Assembly (NCBI RefSeq): GCF_004006395.2
Contig: NZ_CP029758.2
Location: 3,038,001 to 3,102,000, forward strand
DNA from: Clostridium sp. AWRP
Lineage (GTDB): Bacteria > Bacillota > Clostridia > Clostridiales > Clostridiaceae
DNA length: 64,000 nt
Direction of reading: 5' to 3'
The notes under the pieces are model-generated. The model was not told the DNA's origin, ran no database searches, and saw only the letters and a program-made list of their open reading frames with translations. Each line of letters begins with the position of its first letter. Within the stretch, counting starts at the first letter, position 1. Position numbers and translations under genes: made by a program. This document shows positions 43,785-53,577 of the stretch, in pieces.

Positions 43785-45128
43785 TTACCTTGGAAGATAA
43801 ACATTCTGATCTTTTAATATTTTTTGTACCTTCTTAATGTCTACTTGACGTACGTTTGTATTATCTTCTAATGATACTGCTGCTGCTACTCCAGCTGCTT
43901 GTCCCAAGCTTGCACAGTGTGGAATAAGATTTGACCAGTCATTAGCTTCATGGGTTGATGAGAAAGAACGTCCGGCAACTAAAAGATTTTCAATTTTCAC
44001 AGGTACCATAACCCTGTAAGGTATTTCAGTAGGTGTCTGGCAAACATTAAAATTGAATGGCGGAACTACTGATATGGTGTCCTCATGTTCATAAGTATTG
44101 CCTAGGTCTTCCTTCGTCAATTTATATAGTCCATGAATTCTTCTGCTGCCACGTGTACCTGTCTGGGGTGCTATATCTATTAAATATGCATTCTTAAAAC
44201 CTGGAATATTTTTCTTCAAATACTCTATTGCCTTAAACATTGTACGGCGTACGCTCATCTGTGTTTCTGTTAAGTCCTTGATATCTAGGCAGTATTTCGG
44301 AAGCCAGTTATTTATCCAGCATTGATCATTACGCGGTGTTGCATGAGGAGACATCTTAAAACCTGTAATCTTAGCCATATTAGGCATATGAACTTTATAC
44401 CACTCTTGAAAATTATCTGATTTCCACTCTGCAAATGACCTAAAATCTATTCCGCCTAAGCGATAAACAGATGCTGTATTTGCACTTCTAAGTGACTGGT
44501 CACGGTCTTCATCAAAGGCACCGCCTGCAAATGAACAAATGTCAGCATCGCCTGTACAATCGATTACGACCTTTGCAAGAATTGCTTTCCGTCCTTCCTT
44601 ACTTTCAATGACCACACCCTTTATGGTATCACCATCCATTATAGCGCCAACACCCCAACATTCTAGATAAGGAATAATTTTTTTACCTTCTTGGCTAATC
44701 ATTTGATCGAATACAACTTTTAGTTGATCTGGATCTAAATAAGCGCCATAATTAATACTGCCATTAAGTACGAACCCCCAATAACCAGCCCATTTTTTTA
44801 AGAGTTCTGAGTCTGTACTTCCTGTTTCTTCCTTTTTAGGTCCGATAGAGCCATATGGAAGTTTACCCATACGGTCAATCCATTCCTGTGGCAATCCTGC
44901 AATCATTCTTTCCTTTCCAAATGACATATGCGGAATTAAAATAACAAAGCCTCCTGTAGCCATACCTCCCAAATGTCCATAACGTTCCACAAGAATTACT
45001 TTCTGAGCACCAGCACGCGAGGCTGCAATAGCTGCTGAATGTCCGGCAGGACCAGAACCAATAACTAAAATATCAGCTTCATCAAAGACTGGCACCTTTC
45101 TTGATGGTTCTACAACGATTTTACTCAT
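43785..45128 (-). CDS. FAD-dependent oxidoreductase
   Basis: The 447-residue flavoprotein has the dinucleotide-binding fingerprint ADILVIGSGPAGHSAAIAAS. It then has ERYGHLGGMATGG and, near the C terminus, LLVAGRSFSSTHEANDWSN, typical of the FAD_oxidored (PF12831) group. DCTGDADICSFAGGAF in the middle is also typical. Substrates of the group vary and cannot be assigned here. I start at 45128, where AAGGAGGC stands seven bases upstream; the open frame extends to 45209. It is followed by a DHA2 transporter. Confidence 0.85.
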   Translation of the reverse strand: MSKIVVEPSRKVPVFDEADILVIGSGPAGHSAAIAASRAGAQKVILVERYGHLGGMATGGFVILIPHMSFGKERMIAGLPQEWIDRMGKLPYGSIGPKKEETGSTDSELLKKWAGYWGFVLNGSINYGAYLDPDQLKVVFDQMISQEGKKIIPYLECWGVGAIMDGDTIKGVVIESKEGRKAILAKVVIDCTGDADICSFAGGAFDEDRDQSLRSANTASVYRLGGIDFRSFAEWKSDNFQEWYKVHMPNMAKITGFKMSPHATPRNDQCWINNWLPKYCLDIKDLTETQMSVRRTMFKAIEYLKKNIPGFKNAYLIDIAPQTGTRGSRRIHGLYKLTKEDLGNTYEHEDTISVVPPFNFNVCQTPTEIPYRVMVPVKIENLLVAGRSFSSTHEANDWSNLIPHCASLGQAAGVAAAVSLEDNTNVRQVDIKKVQKILKDQNVYLPR

Positions 45129-45395
45129 ATTTTGCCTCCTTAATATTAATAAAATATTTGATAAATTTATAATATAATATAACAACTTTAAATTAGTTAT
45201 ATATATCATACGTATCTATTATTAAACTATAGAATTATAAAACAAGGAATTATAAACAATATATACTATAATCGCAAAATAATAAATATTTTGATAATAA
45301 CTTTATAATCAAATGTTAGCACATAATGAAGCCGATTACAATATTATTTTTCAATATTCCCTTAAATTTTAAGTATGAATTTTTATAAAAATAAA

Positions 45396-45436
45396 AGAAG
45401 GTTGAATTTGATTAGCTAAATTCAACCTTCTTTTAT
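45396..45436. terminator. Orphan bidirectional terminator
   Basis: A perfect 14-bp stem (45396-45409 with 45418-45431) is flanked by an A run on the left and TTTATT on the right. No gene on either strand ends here, so it marks a lost gene or an unseen small transcript in the 428-bp gap 45129-45556. Confidence 0.75.
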
Positions 45437-45556
45437 TATCGAGACAACCACCGGTAATGCCCAACATCATAAACTTAAGGGAATTTGATTAACATTTTTG
45501 TTTATCAGGTTTCCTTATTTATATATATACATTAAAATAAAAGCAGAGGTGGTTAT

Positions 45557-45760
45557 ATGTTTAATAACTATATTAATAGATTTAAAAAAAATGCCTCTTT
45601 CATATATTGTGTTATGAATATTTCAAAACAGAGATATTTACAGCATAGTAAAAAATTAAACTATAAAGTTTTTTCATTTTTGAGAGAATGCGCTAATAAT
45701 CATGCCAAAGGTGAGGTGAGATCTTTAGTAAGTAGTATCTTTAAATTGTCGAAAAATTAA
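45557..45760 (+). CDS. Small basic protein, possibly the start of a decayed transposase
   Basis: The 67 codons follow AGAGGTGG and encode a basic peptide (KQRYLQHSKKLNYKVFSFLR). The layout resembles the N terminus of IS4-type transposases, and a decayed IS4-type C terminus follows at 45785 on the same strand. I therefore lean to a pseudogene part, but an independent small protein cannot be excluded. Confidence 0.4.
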   Translation: MFNNYINRFKKNASFIYCVMNISKQRYLQHSKKLNYKVFSFLRECANNHAKGEVRSLVSSIFKLSKN

Positions 45761-45784
45761 GGACAAAAAAGTATACTTCATGGA

Positions 45785-46160
45785 GAATCATTTTATCTAA
45801 ATTACCATCTGAAAATGAACTCGCTTTGATAACAAATTTTCCAATTGAATTTAGTGGAAAAGAAATAGGAAATCTATATTTTTAGAGATGGAAAATTGAG
45901 AAAAAATATCATACCCTGAAGAATAAAATGAAGTTAAAAAGTGTTACAGGGAAAGCAACACTATGTGTATATCAAAACTTTTGGGCACAAATAGTTGTTT
46001 ATAATATGCTACAGAACCTTACATTCGTCAAATAAAAATATAGAAAAAGAAACATAGAAACGTAAATATAAATATCCTATCAATGTCAATAAAAATATAA
46101 CAATAGGATTGTTTAAAGAAAAATTTACCCTTATTGAAATAAGATTCTTTTGATCTTTTT
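45785..46160 (+). mobile_element. IS4-family transposase remnant
   Basis: Plus-strand frames with several stops read LPSENELALITNFPIEFSGK, RWKIEKKYHTLKNKMKLKSV and ATLCVYQNFWAQIVVYNML. These are the last conserved block (Y-(2)-R-(3)-E-(6)-K region: LYF-RW-IE-KYH-LKNK) and tail of an IS4-type transposase. It is dead. Confidence 0.6.
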
Positions 46161-46308
46161 TGACTTCAAATAATTAGTTAACGCTTTATTCAATAAAAAA
46201 TGTCAGTAGTAATACTAAAAAGTTCTTAAGTTTATGATGTTGAGTTCAGCTGATGGTACTTGACTCAGACCATATATTCAAATATGATGTATTTTTACCA
46301 AAAGATTT

Positions 46309-46800
46309 TTAACCTTCTTCTGCATATCTTTTTTTAATTTCATCCTCCGTATACTTTATAATTTTTGTTCTTATATCTAAATATTTTTCCATCTCTTCTT
46401 TAGTAAATTGCGATAATACATTGTTTTGTACACTTGCCATTTCTTCTACTAATTTATTGGCAAGTTCTATACCATCTTGTGTTAATTTAACAATAACACG
46501 TCTTCTATCCACTGGATGCGGAATTCTTTTTACCAAATATTTTTTTTGCAAATCATCTACCATATTGGTTGCAGTTTGTCTTATAATAGCTAATTTATCA
46601 GCAATGACTGAAGGTTCAATTCCATCAGGATATCTTCTTAAAAGTCTGATTATACGATATGCAGAATAATTAACTCCGTGATATTTCATCATTTCATTAA
46701 GCCAAAAATTAACCTGAATATTAATGGCAGATTGATTATCTAAAGTATCCAAAATTTTTTTTCGTAGCATGGAATCTATTTCCACATTTGAGTTATCCAT
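46309..46800 (-). CDS. MarR family transcriptional regulator
   Basis: The 163-residue winged-helix protein has PDGIEPSVIADKLAIIRQTA (HTH), VDDLQKKYLVKRIPHPVDRR (wing) and helical dimerisation ends. MarR proteins usually repress nearby efflux or oxidoreductase genes. The DHA2 transporter and FAD enzyme at 42089-45128, on the same strand, are the nearest candidates. GGGAGAAG precedes the ATG, and a near-consensus promoter lies upstream. Confidence 0.85.
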   Translation of the reverse strand: MDNSNVEIDSMLRKKILDTLDNQSAINIQVNFWLNEMMKYHGVNYSAYRIIRLLRRYPDGIEPSVIADKLAIIRQTATNMVDDLQKKYLVKRIPHPVDRRRVIVKLTQDGIELANKLVEEMASVQNNVLSQFTKEEMEKYLDIRTKIIKYTEDEIKKRYAEEG

Positions 46801-46895
46801 TTTTTCTTCTCCCTCTTTGTATATCCAAATATTTAATATATTATCAGCTATATTATATAATTAATTATTATTCATTTGTAAAAAGGTACAATTTA

Positions 46896-46923
46896 ATTAT
46901 ACGGGAACAATAATTTTTGTCAA
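46896..46923 (-). promoter_or_regulatory. Promoter of the MarR gene
   Basis: On the minus strand TTGACA (46923-46918) and TATAAT (46901-46896) have 16-bp spacing. Confidence 0.7.
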
Positions 46924-46930
46924 CTCAACT

Positions 46931-47140
46931 AGGGGCTGTTGCTAACAGAACATTTTCTGCCAAAATATTCTGTTTACCTTTACTTAGATATCTACGGAAT
47001 CCCATATTCTGTTTTATCTCTATAAAAGAGCCTTCGGCTTGGATACTTCTATTCATTCTTAACTCGCGGCCTCCTTGCTTTTTATAAACGGAATTAAAGA
47101 AGAAAATGAAATATTAAAAAAAGCGAAAGCCTATGAATGA
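46931..47140. mobile_element. IS1182 fragment joined to an IS3 orfA fragment
   Basis: 46931-47066 repeats the IS1182 transposase segment at about 21068-21205 (minus-strand coding). It then changes to a plus-strand piece ending IKEENEILKKAKAYE-stop, the coiled-coil end of an IS3 OrfA. It is a chimera of two dead elements. Confidence 0.65.
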
Positions 47141-47189
47141 AGGTTAAAAATTAAATATTCAGCAAGTTAAGGTTAGGTAACTGACTTGA

Positions 47190-47531
47190 TTTTATAACCT
47201 TGAAACTGTGTCATTAAAATCACAGTTATTTCAGAGAAGGGATTTCTAAATGATGGAGCAGTTAGAATTAGATCAAGTTCTTGCTGATAGGGATTGGCCA
47301 GCGAAAGAATTAGTTCTTCTAACTCTGTTTTCCAGGATTCTAAATCTTCAAGATGTTTTTTGATGATCTTTAATTTACCAGCCTGTTCAGGTGTAATATA
47401 ACCGTCAACAAGATCATGCTTAAACAGGTCAGCAATCCATTTCGCATCTTTCTTGTCAGTTTTTTTCTAAGACATTGTACACTGGACTCCAATATTTGTT
47501 CGTAGATTTTATACACGATTTTCAAAGCCAT
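47190..47531 (-). mobile_element. IS110-family transposase, internally deleted
   Basis: From an ATG at 47531 behind GGAG the minus strand reads MALKIVYKI, the usual IS110 start. It then jumps to KTDKKDAKWIADLFKHDLV (DEDD-domain part, in another frame) and on to GKLKIIKKHLEDLESWKTEL and ANPYQQELDLILTAP. At least two internal deletions and frameshifts are present. It is dead as a transposase. Confidence 0.6.
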
Positions 47532-47845
47532 AGGGTACTCCTTTCTAAACTTAAAAGTTTCTAAAAATTATAGGAAGAAATGGCATTGACTGACAGTCTA
47601 GCATTTAAACGATATTGTTAAAACAAAGATAAGGTTGCGTACTCAAAGGTACACTTATTTGTGCTTGAAAAGGCGGCCTACACATATAAAAATACGGTCA
47701 TCTGACAAGTCAGACAGCCCCATCCGTGATTTGTAGTATACCGAAACCCCTATGACTTAATAATAAAACAAAAATTTGCTCGAAGCCAAGTATTTTCATT
47801 ATATTTTGTGCCTTGAGCGAATCGAAAGGAATGAATATAAAAAGA
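47532..47845 (-). other. Non-coding left end of the IS110 remnant (possible bridge RNA region)
   Basis: The ~310 bp upstream of the IS110 start is non-coding and contains hairpins such as CTGACTTGTCAG (47698-47709). In IS110 elements a left-end region in this position encodes the bridge RNA that pairs with target and donor. The assignment is by position only. Confidence 0.35.
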
Positions 47846-48189
47846 TGACAAAAGAATTAGTAATCAACGCATATCAACATGTAGGAAGACTAACAGTGTT
47901 ATTCTACATTCGGACAGATGGTCACAATATTGCTCAAACGATTACCAAAATTTAATAAATAAGTATGGATTTATATGCAAGTATGTCCCGTAAAAATAAC
48001 TGCTGGGATAATGCTCCTATGGAATCATTCTGGGGTAAAATGAAATGTGAATGGCTTTATGGAAATCACTTTAAAACACGTAAAGAAGCTCGTGCTACTG
48101 TATTTGAATATGTTGAGATATTTTATAATAGGCAAAGAATACATGCTTCTAATGGTTATATAACGCCTGAAAAATATTATTTTTCTTAA
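47845..48189 (+). mobile_element. IS3-family orfB transposase, C-terminal remnant
   Basis: It opens MTKELVINAYQHVGRLTV and is broken near 47955. Then an open frame from 47965 reads SMSRKNNCWDNAPMESFWGK, followed by YNRQRIHASNGYITPEKYY. This is the DDE-domain end with the catalytic Glu of IS3/IS150-group OrfB. The upstream two thirds is missing or frameshifted. Confidence 0.75.
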
Positions 48190-48210
48190 CTAAATAGAAT
48201 AACCATATCA

Positions 48211-48218
48211 AATTTCTT
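48211..48218. repeat. IS256 target-site duplication, left
   Basis: AATTTCTT directly abuts the left end of the IS and is repeated at 49697-49704. Confidence 0.8.
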
Positions 48219-49696
48219 GAGAGTGTGAGATTTTTTCTGTAAATTAGCTTTCTATGATATTTTAGAAAGACAGCTGTGTAAAAAATTATTTCTGTCTTAA
48301 TTTCAAATATATAATTTAAAAATAAGTATGTCAATAACGCCTAAGAAAAAAGGCGTTATTTTTATAAAAATTTTATTGGGGAAGTCTGCCATCATACATT
48401 ATGGATAGTTCACCATAAACCTTACCCCAGTTTCTGAGGACTGACGTCCATTTTTTAGTTGCTTCAAATGTTGCAAGATAAAGTGCCTTTAGAAGTGCAG
48501 TATCACTTGGAAACACGCTTCTTTGACTGTTTAACCTGCGGTATGTGCTATTAAGACTTTCTATGGCATTCGTTGTATATATTACTTTTCTCACTTCTGG
48601 TGAGAATTTGAATATAGGGGTTATGGCGTCCCAATTTTTCAACCAGCTTCGCATAGATCCTGGATATTTATCATTCCACTTCTTAGTTACAATTTCCAGA
48701 TTTTTATGAGCAGTTTCCTCAGATGGAGCCTGATATATACTCTTAAGATCCTTTGCAAAATCTTTCTTGTGTTTATAAGATACATATTTAAGTGTATTTC
48801 TTATCTGATGTACGATGCATCTTTGGTATTCTGTGTCCGGAAAGGACGCATTTATAGATTCTTTTATGCCAGAAAGACCATCTGCACAAAGTATAAGAAT
48901 ATCTTTAACTCCTCTGTTTTTAAGCTCATTTAAAACACCAAGCCAGTATTTGCTGCTCTCGTTCTCACCTATATTTATGGAAAGCACATCTTTTATTCCG
49001 GCATCATTTATTCCCATGATTATATAGGCCGCAAGTTTTTTTACTATACCATTATCTCTAACAGAAAAATGTACTGCATCTATGAAAACAATTGGATAAA
49101 CTGTAGACAATGGACGCTGCTGCCACTGTTCAATCTCTGGTAATATGCGGTCTGTTATGTTAGATATCATACTTTCACTTGCTTCAAAACCATATATGTC
49201 TTCAATAATTTCAGATATTTGTCTTGTAGTCATACCTTTTGCATACATCGATATTATTTTGTCTTCTATGCTTGATATGTCCTTCTGGCGCTTTGCTACA
49301 GCCTGCGGCTGAAATGTACTGTTCCTATCTTGAGGTACATCAATCTCTACTTCACCATATTTACTTCGTACTTTCTTGCTTTTCTTACCATTCCTGTAGT
49401 TAGCTTCATCTGAGCGTCCATACTTTTCATAGCCAAGATGGTTGTCCATCTCACCTTCCAGCATCTCCTGAAGAGTTCCTCCCAGTAGATCTTTCAGTGC
49501 ATCTTGAATGTCCTCTGCAGATTTGATATCATACTCACTTATAAGAGAAGTTATAATATTTCTCTTACCATCTGTCATTGGTTTTACCTTATAAACATCT
49601 TTTTTCCTTGCCATAAAAAAAGCCTCCTATAATTTTTATTTTATCATAGAAAGCTTTATGTTTTTATTTGATTTACAGACTTTTTATCACAGGCTC
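48219..49696 (-). mobile_element. Intact IS256-family insertion sequence
   Basis: The 1,478-bp element has imperfect ~28-bp inverted ends (left GAGAGTGTGAG...TCTGTAAATTA; right, complemented, GAGCCTGTGA...TCTGTAAATCA). It is flanked by an 8-bp direct repeat AATTTCTT. It contains one full-length transposase gene. The size, ends and 8-bp duplication fit IS256. It sits at the edge of the IS3 remnant. Confidence 0.85.
48373..49614 (-). CDS. IS256-family (mutator type) transposase
   Basis: The 413-residue protein has N-terminal EMLEGEMDNHLGYEKY, then the DDE domain with PIVFIDAVHFSVRD (Asp), LILCADGLSGIKESINASFP (Asp) and VIYTTNAIESLNSTYRRLN (Glu). All catalytic acids and the family signature are present and the frame is intact. 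GGAGG precedes the ATG. It is likely active, as the element has preserved ends and a target duplication. Confidence 0.95.
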   Translation of the reverse strand: MARKKDVYKVKPMTDGKRNIITSLISEYDIKSAEDIQDALKDLLGGTLQEMLEGEMDNHLGYEKYGRSDEANYRNGKKSKKVRSKYGEVEIDVPQDRNSTFQPQAVAKRQKDISSIEDKIISMYAKGMTTRQISEIIEDIYGFEASESMISNITDRILPEIEQWQQRPLSTVYPIVFIDAVHFSVRDNGIVKKLAAYIIMGINDAGIKDVLSINIGENESSKYWLGVLNELKNRGVKDILILCADGLSGIKESINASFPDTEYQRCIVHQIRNTLKYVSYKHKKDFAKDLKSIYQAPSEETAHKNLEIVTKKWNDKYPGSMRSWLKNWDAITPIFKFSPEVRKVIYTTNAIESLNSTYRRLNSQRSVFPSDTALLKALYLATFEATKKWTSVLRNWGKVYGELSIMYDGRLPQ

Positions 49697-49704
49697 AATT
49701 TCTT
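49697..49704. repeat. IS256 target-site duplication, right
   Basis: AATTTCTT, identical to 48211-48218. Confidence 0.8.
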
Positions 49705-49783
49705 CAATACGGTCATTTTACATTGCCATACCTGATATTACAGCTAAACTAAAATTTTATACTAATCATCTTATTTTAAACTT

Positions 49784-50116
49784 TTACCTTTCTGGCATTG
49801 TTGCTGTAATAAAGTTTTTATAACTTTCCAAACGTTGTTTATACTTATCAGTTTTTTTCATATCTGCAATTGTAGATATAGTCTTTCCAACATCATCACC
49901 GTGCTTAAATTTCCCAGATAAAGTATCATGTGCATGTTCTAACTGTTCTTCTGGAAATTCAAATTTTACCTTACCATCTACAATTTTAATGTCACCTTCA
50001 ATACCACATAATTCGCAAATAGAATGTGTAGACTCTCTATCTAGATAAAAGTTTCTAGAATGACAGTGTGGACAAACGCCTTCTTTTCCTTGATAAGAAG
50101 CTTTTTGAAAAAGCAT
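49784..50116 (-). pseudogene. Zinc-ribbon-like C-terminal part of an oxidoreductase (N terminus missing)
   Basis: The 110 codons contain paired CPHCHSRNFYL and CELCGIEGDIKIV motifs and EEQLEHAHDTLSGKFKHGDD. This is a C-terminal domain that I associate from memory with flavodoxin-like NAD(P)H oxidoreductases of anaerobes. No ribosome binding site precedes the ATG at 50116, and no flavin domain is present upstream. I read it as a 3' remnant; a stand-alone metal-binding protein is the alternative. Confidence 0.45.
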
Positions 50117-50172
50117 TAATTTTATATTTTTTAAATATCTTACACTTTCCCCTTATTCTATTACCATATAAT

Positions 50173-52101
50173 TTACTTTTTTCTACCATTCGTACTCCCT
50201 CCATTCTCATTACGATTTAATTTTTTCCACAAAGCTGTTCTGCTTATACCAAGTTTTTGGGCTATTTCCGTTTTTGTCATTCCTTTGCCTGCAAGCATTT
50301 CTATTACTTTTTCTTCTACAAAACGATCAATTTTTTTTAGGTCAATTAAGTTATTACCATTAGGATCATAATCTTCTCTAATAGAATCTCTTTTATCCTC
50401 TATAATTCCATTTTCATTTTCATCTAAATCTAATTCGCTAAAAATTACATACCTTTCAGCAATATTTCTCAGTTCTCTTACATTACCCTTCCAGGGATAA
50501 TCAAGAAGCTTTTTTTCAATTTCTTTACTTATTTCTATTCCATTACTTTCGTTTGATAAAATTTTTACGTAATATTTAAATAATGGGATTATATCTTTTT
50601 TCCTTTCTCTAAGGGGAGGAATTCTCATTTTCAAAATATTTAATCGATAAAATAAGTCCGCTCTAAAAGTTCCATCTTCAACCTTGCTTTTTAATTTCTC
50701 ATTTGCAGCAGCTATAATTCTAACATCTAATGGAATTACATAATCTGATCCTATTCTCATTATTTCCTTTTCCTCTAAAACACGTAATAACTTTCCTTGT
50801 AAATTAGGAGAAATACTATTTACCTCATCTAGAAATAGAGTACCTTTATGGGCAAGTTCAAATAATCCAGGCTTTCCACCTTTTCTAGCTCCAGTAAATG
50901 CTCCCTCCTCATATCCAAAAAGTTCACTTTCCAAGAGATTTTCTGAAATAGCTGCACAATTAATTGCCACAAAAGGCCCATCTTTTCTACTACTTATGTT
51001 ATGTATACTTTGTGCAATCATTTCCTTACCAGTACCACTTTCTCCATAAATCATCACAGTACCATCACTTAGTCCTATTTTAATTGACTTTGCTAATGTA
51101 TTTTTCATTACAGGGTCATTTGCAATAATATCTTCAAACTTATACTTGGCTATAAGTCCTTTTTTATTTAATTCATACCTTACCTTTTTCTCTAAACTTT
51201 GAAGTTTAGTTACATCTTGAAAAGAACACAGAACACCATAGGTATTTTCATCTAAGCTTAATATTGAAGTATTTGCCATAACCGTTATTTTTTTTAGTTT
51301 TTTTAGTTCGTTACTCTCACTAGTATTATTTTTTAAAAATTCCACCATAAAGCTAAGTTCTGGACAAACATCTACTACACTTTTATTTATCACATTTCTT
51401 GCTTGCTTTTTTAGCAACTCCTCTGCTTTTTTATTATACAATATAACATTACAACGTCGATCTATTGCAACAACAGCATCGTGCACCCCATCTAAAATTT
51501 TTTTTAAGACTTCATTTTTTAATTTTTGTTCATTCAGATTGTCTATTAATTCCTCAGCACGTGCTACCACTTCATAAATTGATTCATCACTAGCACCTAT
51601 GTGGACGTTATTCATACCAAGTCTTCTAGCACAAGCACAAGGAATTCCTCCTCCAACTATTACAACACTTTCTCTTCTTTCAGCATATTTCTTTACTCTA
51701 TCTTCTATGTTTTCAGCATCGCAAAACCTTTCAATTATTACATTCTCACTAATTACATCTTTCCACTCATCATAATCAAAGTATTCTAAGTCTGAGATAA
51801 TCAATATTACATCTTTCTTATACTTACTTGCAGTTTTTATTGCATACAAAATATCTAAAGTAGTTACCTTTAGATTTATAACAGGAACACTTACTTTTCC
51901 AATGGTATGGCGGTATCCACCGCTTCTAGCTATAATTGCTTTCACACCTTTGCTTTCTAGAATTATGCCCTGTTTTTCCATATTATCTGGTTTTAAAATA
52001 TCAATAATCATGTTACCCTTATTGACTTCTTTTGCAAATAACTGCATAAAACTATTTTTTAGTTCCATATCAGAAGCAATGACACCTATTTTTCTATCCA
52101 T
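50173..52101 (-). CDS. Sigma-54-dependent activator with PrpR-type sensor and PAS domain
   Basis: The 642-residue enhancer-binding protein has an N-terminal PrpR_N-like domain (~1-185) and a PAS domain (~200-300). The AAA+ domain follows, with Walker A GESGTGKE (353-360) and the sigma-54 contact loop GAFTGA (400-405). A Fis-type HTH sits at the C terminus (KGMTKTEIAQKLGISRTALW). It activates -24/-12 promoters; the one in front of ptb (57013-57030) is the clear local target. It is the last gene of the minus-strand catabolic cluster, after buk. The effector may be an acyl or keto acid intermediate. Confidence 0.9.
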   Translation of the reverse strand: MDRKIGVIASDMELKNSFMQLFAKEVNKGNMIIDILKPDNMEKQGIILESKGVKAIIARSGGYRHTIGKVSVPVINLKVTTLDILYAIKTASKYKKDVILIISDLEYFDYDEWKDVISENVIIERFCDAENIEDRVKKYAERRESVVIVGGGIPCACARRLGMNNVHIGASDESIYEVVARAEELIDNLNEQKLKNEVLKKILDGVHDAVVAIDRRCNVILYNKKAEELLKKQARNVINKSVVDVCPELSFMVEFLKNNTSESNELKKLKKITVMANTSILSLDENTYGVLCSFQDVTKLQSLEKKVRYELNKKGLIAKYKFEDIIANDPVMKNTLAKSIKIGLSDGTVMIYGESGTGKEMIAQSIHNISSRKDGPFVAINCAAISENLLESELFGYEEGAFTGARKGGKPGLFELAHKGTLFLDEVNSISPNLQGKLLRVLEEKEIMRIGSDYVIPLDVRIIAAANEKLKSKVEDGTFRADLFYRLNILKMRIPPLRERKKDIIPLFKYYVKILSNESNGIEISKEIEKKLLDYPWKGNVRELRNIAERYVIFSELDLDENENGIIEDKRDSIREDYDPNGNNLIDLKKIDRFVEEKVIEMLAGKGMTKTEIAQKLGISRTALWKKLNRNENGGSTNGRKK

Positions 52102-52401
52102 AAATATTCATCCCTTACTATCATTTAGTAGATACATCTTTACTCTATAAATAAGTTTATACTGAAATTTAAGAATTATCAAAAGTTATAACGATTAACA
52201 TAGTTCACTGCTTGCTCTATAATATTCACTTCATATGAGCTACTTTATTTATCAAATAATTTAAACAGCAATCTTTGAAACTTATCAACACCAGCAACTA
52301 CATACCATACACCAACAAGTATGGAAACACCAATTTGTATGGGCAAACTTCCTAATTACTTTTGCATTAATATATAGCATATTTTTTCTTTATATTTTAA
52401 A

Positions 52402-52430
52402 GGACAAACATTGTCATATAATGTTTGTCC
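52402..52430 (-). terminator. Terminator after buk
   Basis: GGACAAACAT (52402-52411) pairs with ATGTTTGTCC (52421-52430). A short T run follows on the minus strand, a few bases past the buk stop. About 300 bp without genes separate it from the regulator start at 52101. Confidence 0.7.
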
Positions 52431-52435
52431 CATTT

Positions 52436-53503
52436 TTATTCAGTATATTTTTTAGCCTCTTCTTCCCCTTTTAGTACCCTAAGAATTCCTAATGCTAGAG
52501 ATTCCATTTCATTTTCACCAGGCATAATCTCAACTGGTGCAATAAACTCTACACGTTTTTTTATCCAATTAGTCATCATGTTAGAATATGCTATTCCACC
52601 TGTAATAATAATAGCATCTACTTTGCCTTCTACTACTGTCGCAAGTTCACCTATCCCTTTAGAAACCTGATATGCCATAGCCTCGTATACTACCCTTGCT
52701 TTCTTATTTCCTTCTTCAATCATTTTTTCAACTTCTCTAGCATCAGCCGTATTAAGGTATGCTTTTAATCCACCATTTCCTCTTAATTTTTTATGCATAG
52801 TTTTCTTATCAAACTTACCAGAATAACATAAATCTACAAGTTCCTTGCAAGGTATTCTTCCTGCTCTTTCAGGCGAAAATGTTCCTTCATCATCAGCCAT
52901 TACATCAACTATATGACCTTTCTCATGGACACTTATAGAAATTCCACCACCCATATGAGCAACAATAAAATTCATATCAGAATACTTTTTACCATATTTT
53001 TTTGCTACTTTCATTGCCATAGCTCTTGAATTTAAAACATGACAAGTACTTGTTCTAGGTATATCTGGCATACCGGATATACGTGCTATATCATTTAATT
53101 CATCTACCCTAACAGAATCATATATATATGAAGGTATAGAAAGCATATTCCCGATTTCATAAGCAATTAATCCACCAAGATTGGAAGCGTGTTCAACAAT
53201 AGGATTATTTTTAAGCCTATTTACCATTACATCATTTACCTTATAGGCTCCCGGTTTTACAGATGGAACCATTCCTCCTCTTCCAACTACAGCAGATAAT
53301 TTATTAATATCATAATCATTTTCTTTTAATAATGAAAGGACTGCATCTTTTCTCATCTCAAATTGATCTTGGATTCTATTATACTTTTCAATTTCACTTT
53401 CAGGATGTTCTAGTGTCTTACAAAATATTTCTTTTTCATTTCTATATATTGCTATCTTTGTTGAAGTAGATCCCGGATTGATAGCTAGTATATCATAGTC
53501 CAC
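52436..53503 (-). CDS. buk: Butyrate kinase
   Basis: The 355-residue acetokinase-family protein has LAINPGSTSTKIAIY at the start, VGRGGMVPSVKPGAY, HMGGGISISVHEKG and IIITGGIAYSNMMTNWI. It converts acyl phosphate plus ADP to the acid plus ATP, preferring butyrate or branched-chain acyl groups. It starts at a GTG (53503) with AAGGAGG eight bases upstream. Together with Ptb and IorAB it forms a 2-keto acid oxidation route. A hairpin separates it from iorB. Confidence 0.92.
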   Translation of the reverse strand: MDYDILAINPGSTSTKIAIYRNEKEIFCKTLEHPESEIEKYNRIQDQFEMRKDAVLSLLKENDYDINKLSAVVGRGGMVPSVKPGAYKVNDVMVNRLKNNPIVEHASNLGGLIAYEIGNMLSIPSYIYDSVRVDELNDIARISGMPDIPRTSTCHVLNSRAMAMKVAKKYGKKYSDMNFIVAHMGGGISISVHEKGHIVDVMADDEGTFSPERAGRIPCKELVDLCYSGKFDKKTMHKKLRGNGGLKAYLNTADAREVEKMIEEGNKKARVVYEAMAYQVSKGIGELATVVEGKVDAIIITGGIAYSNMMTNWIKKRVEFIAPVEIMPGENEMESLALGILRVLKGEEEAKKYTE

Positions 53504-53577
53504 TGTTTGTTCCTCCTTTAGTAACCTTTTACAACATTTATGCTACAAATTTTATAATAAATATCATTTCTTTATTA

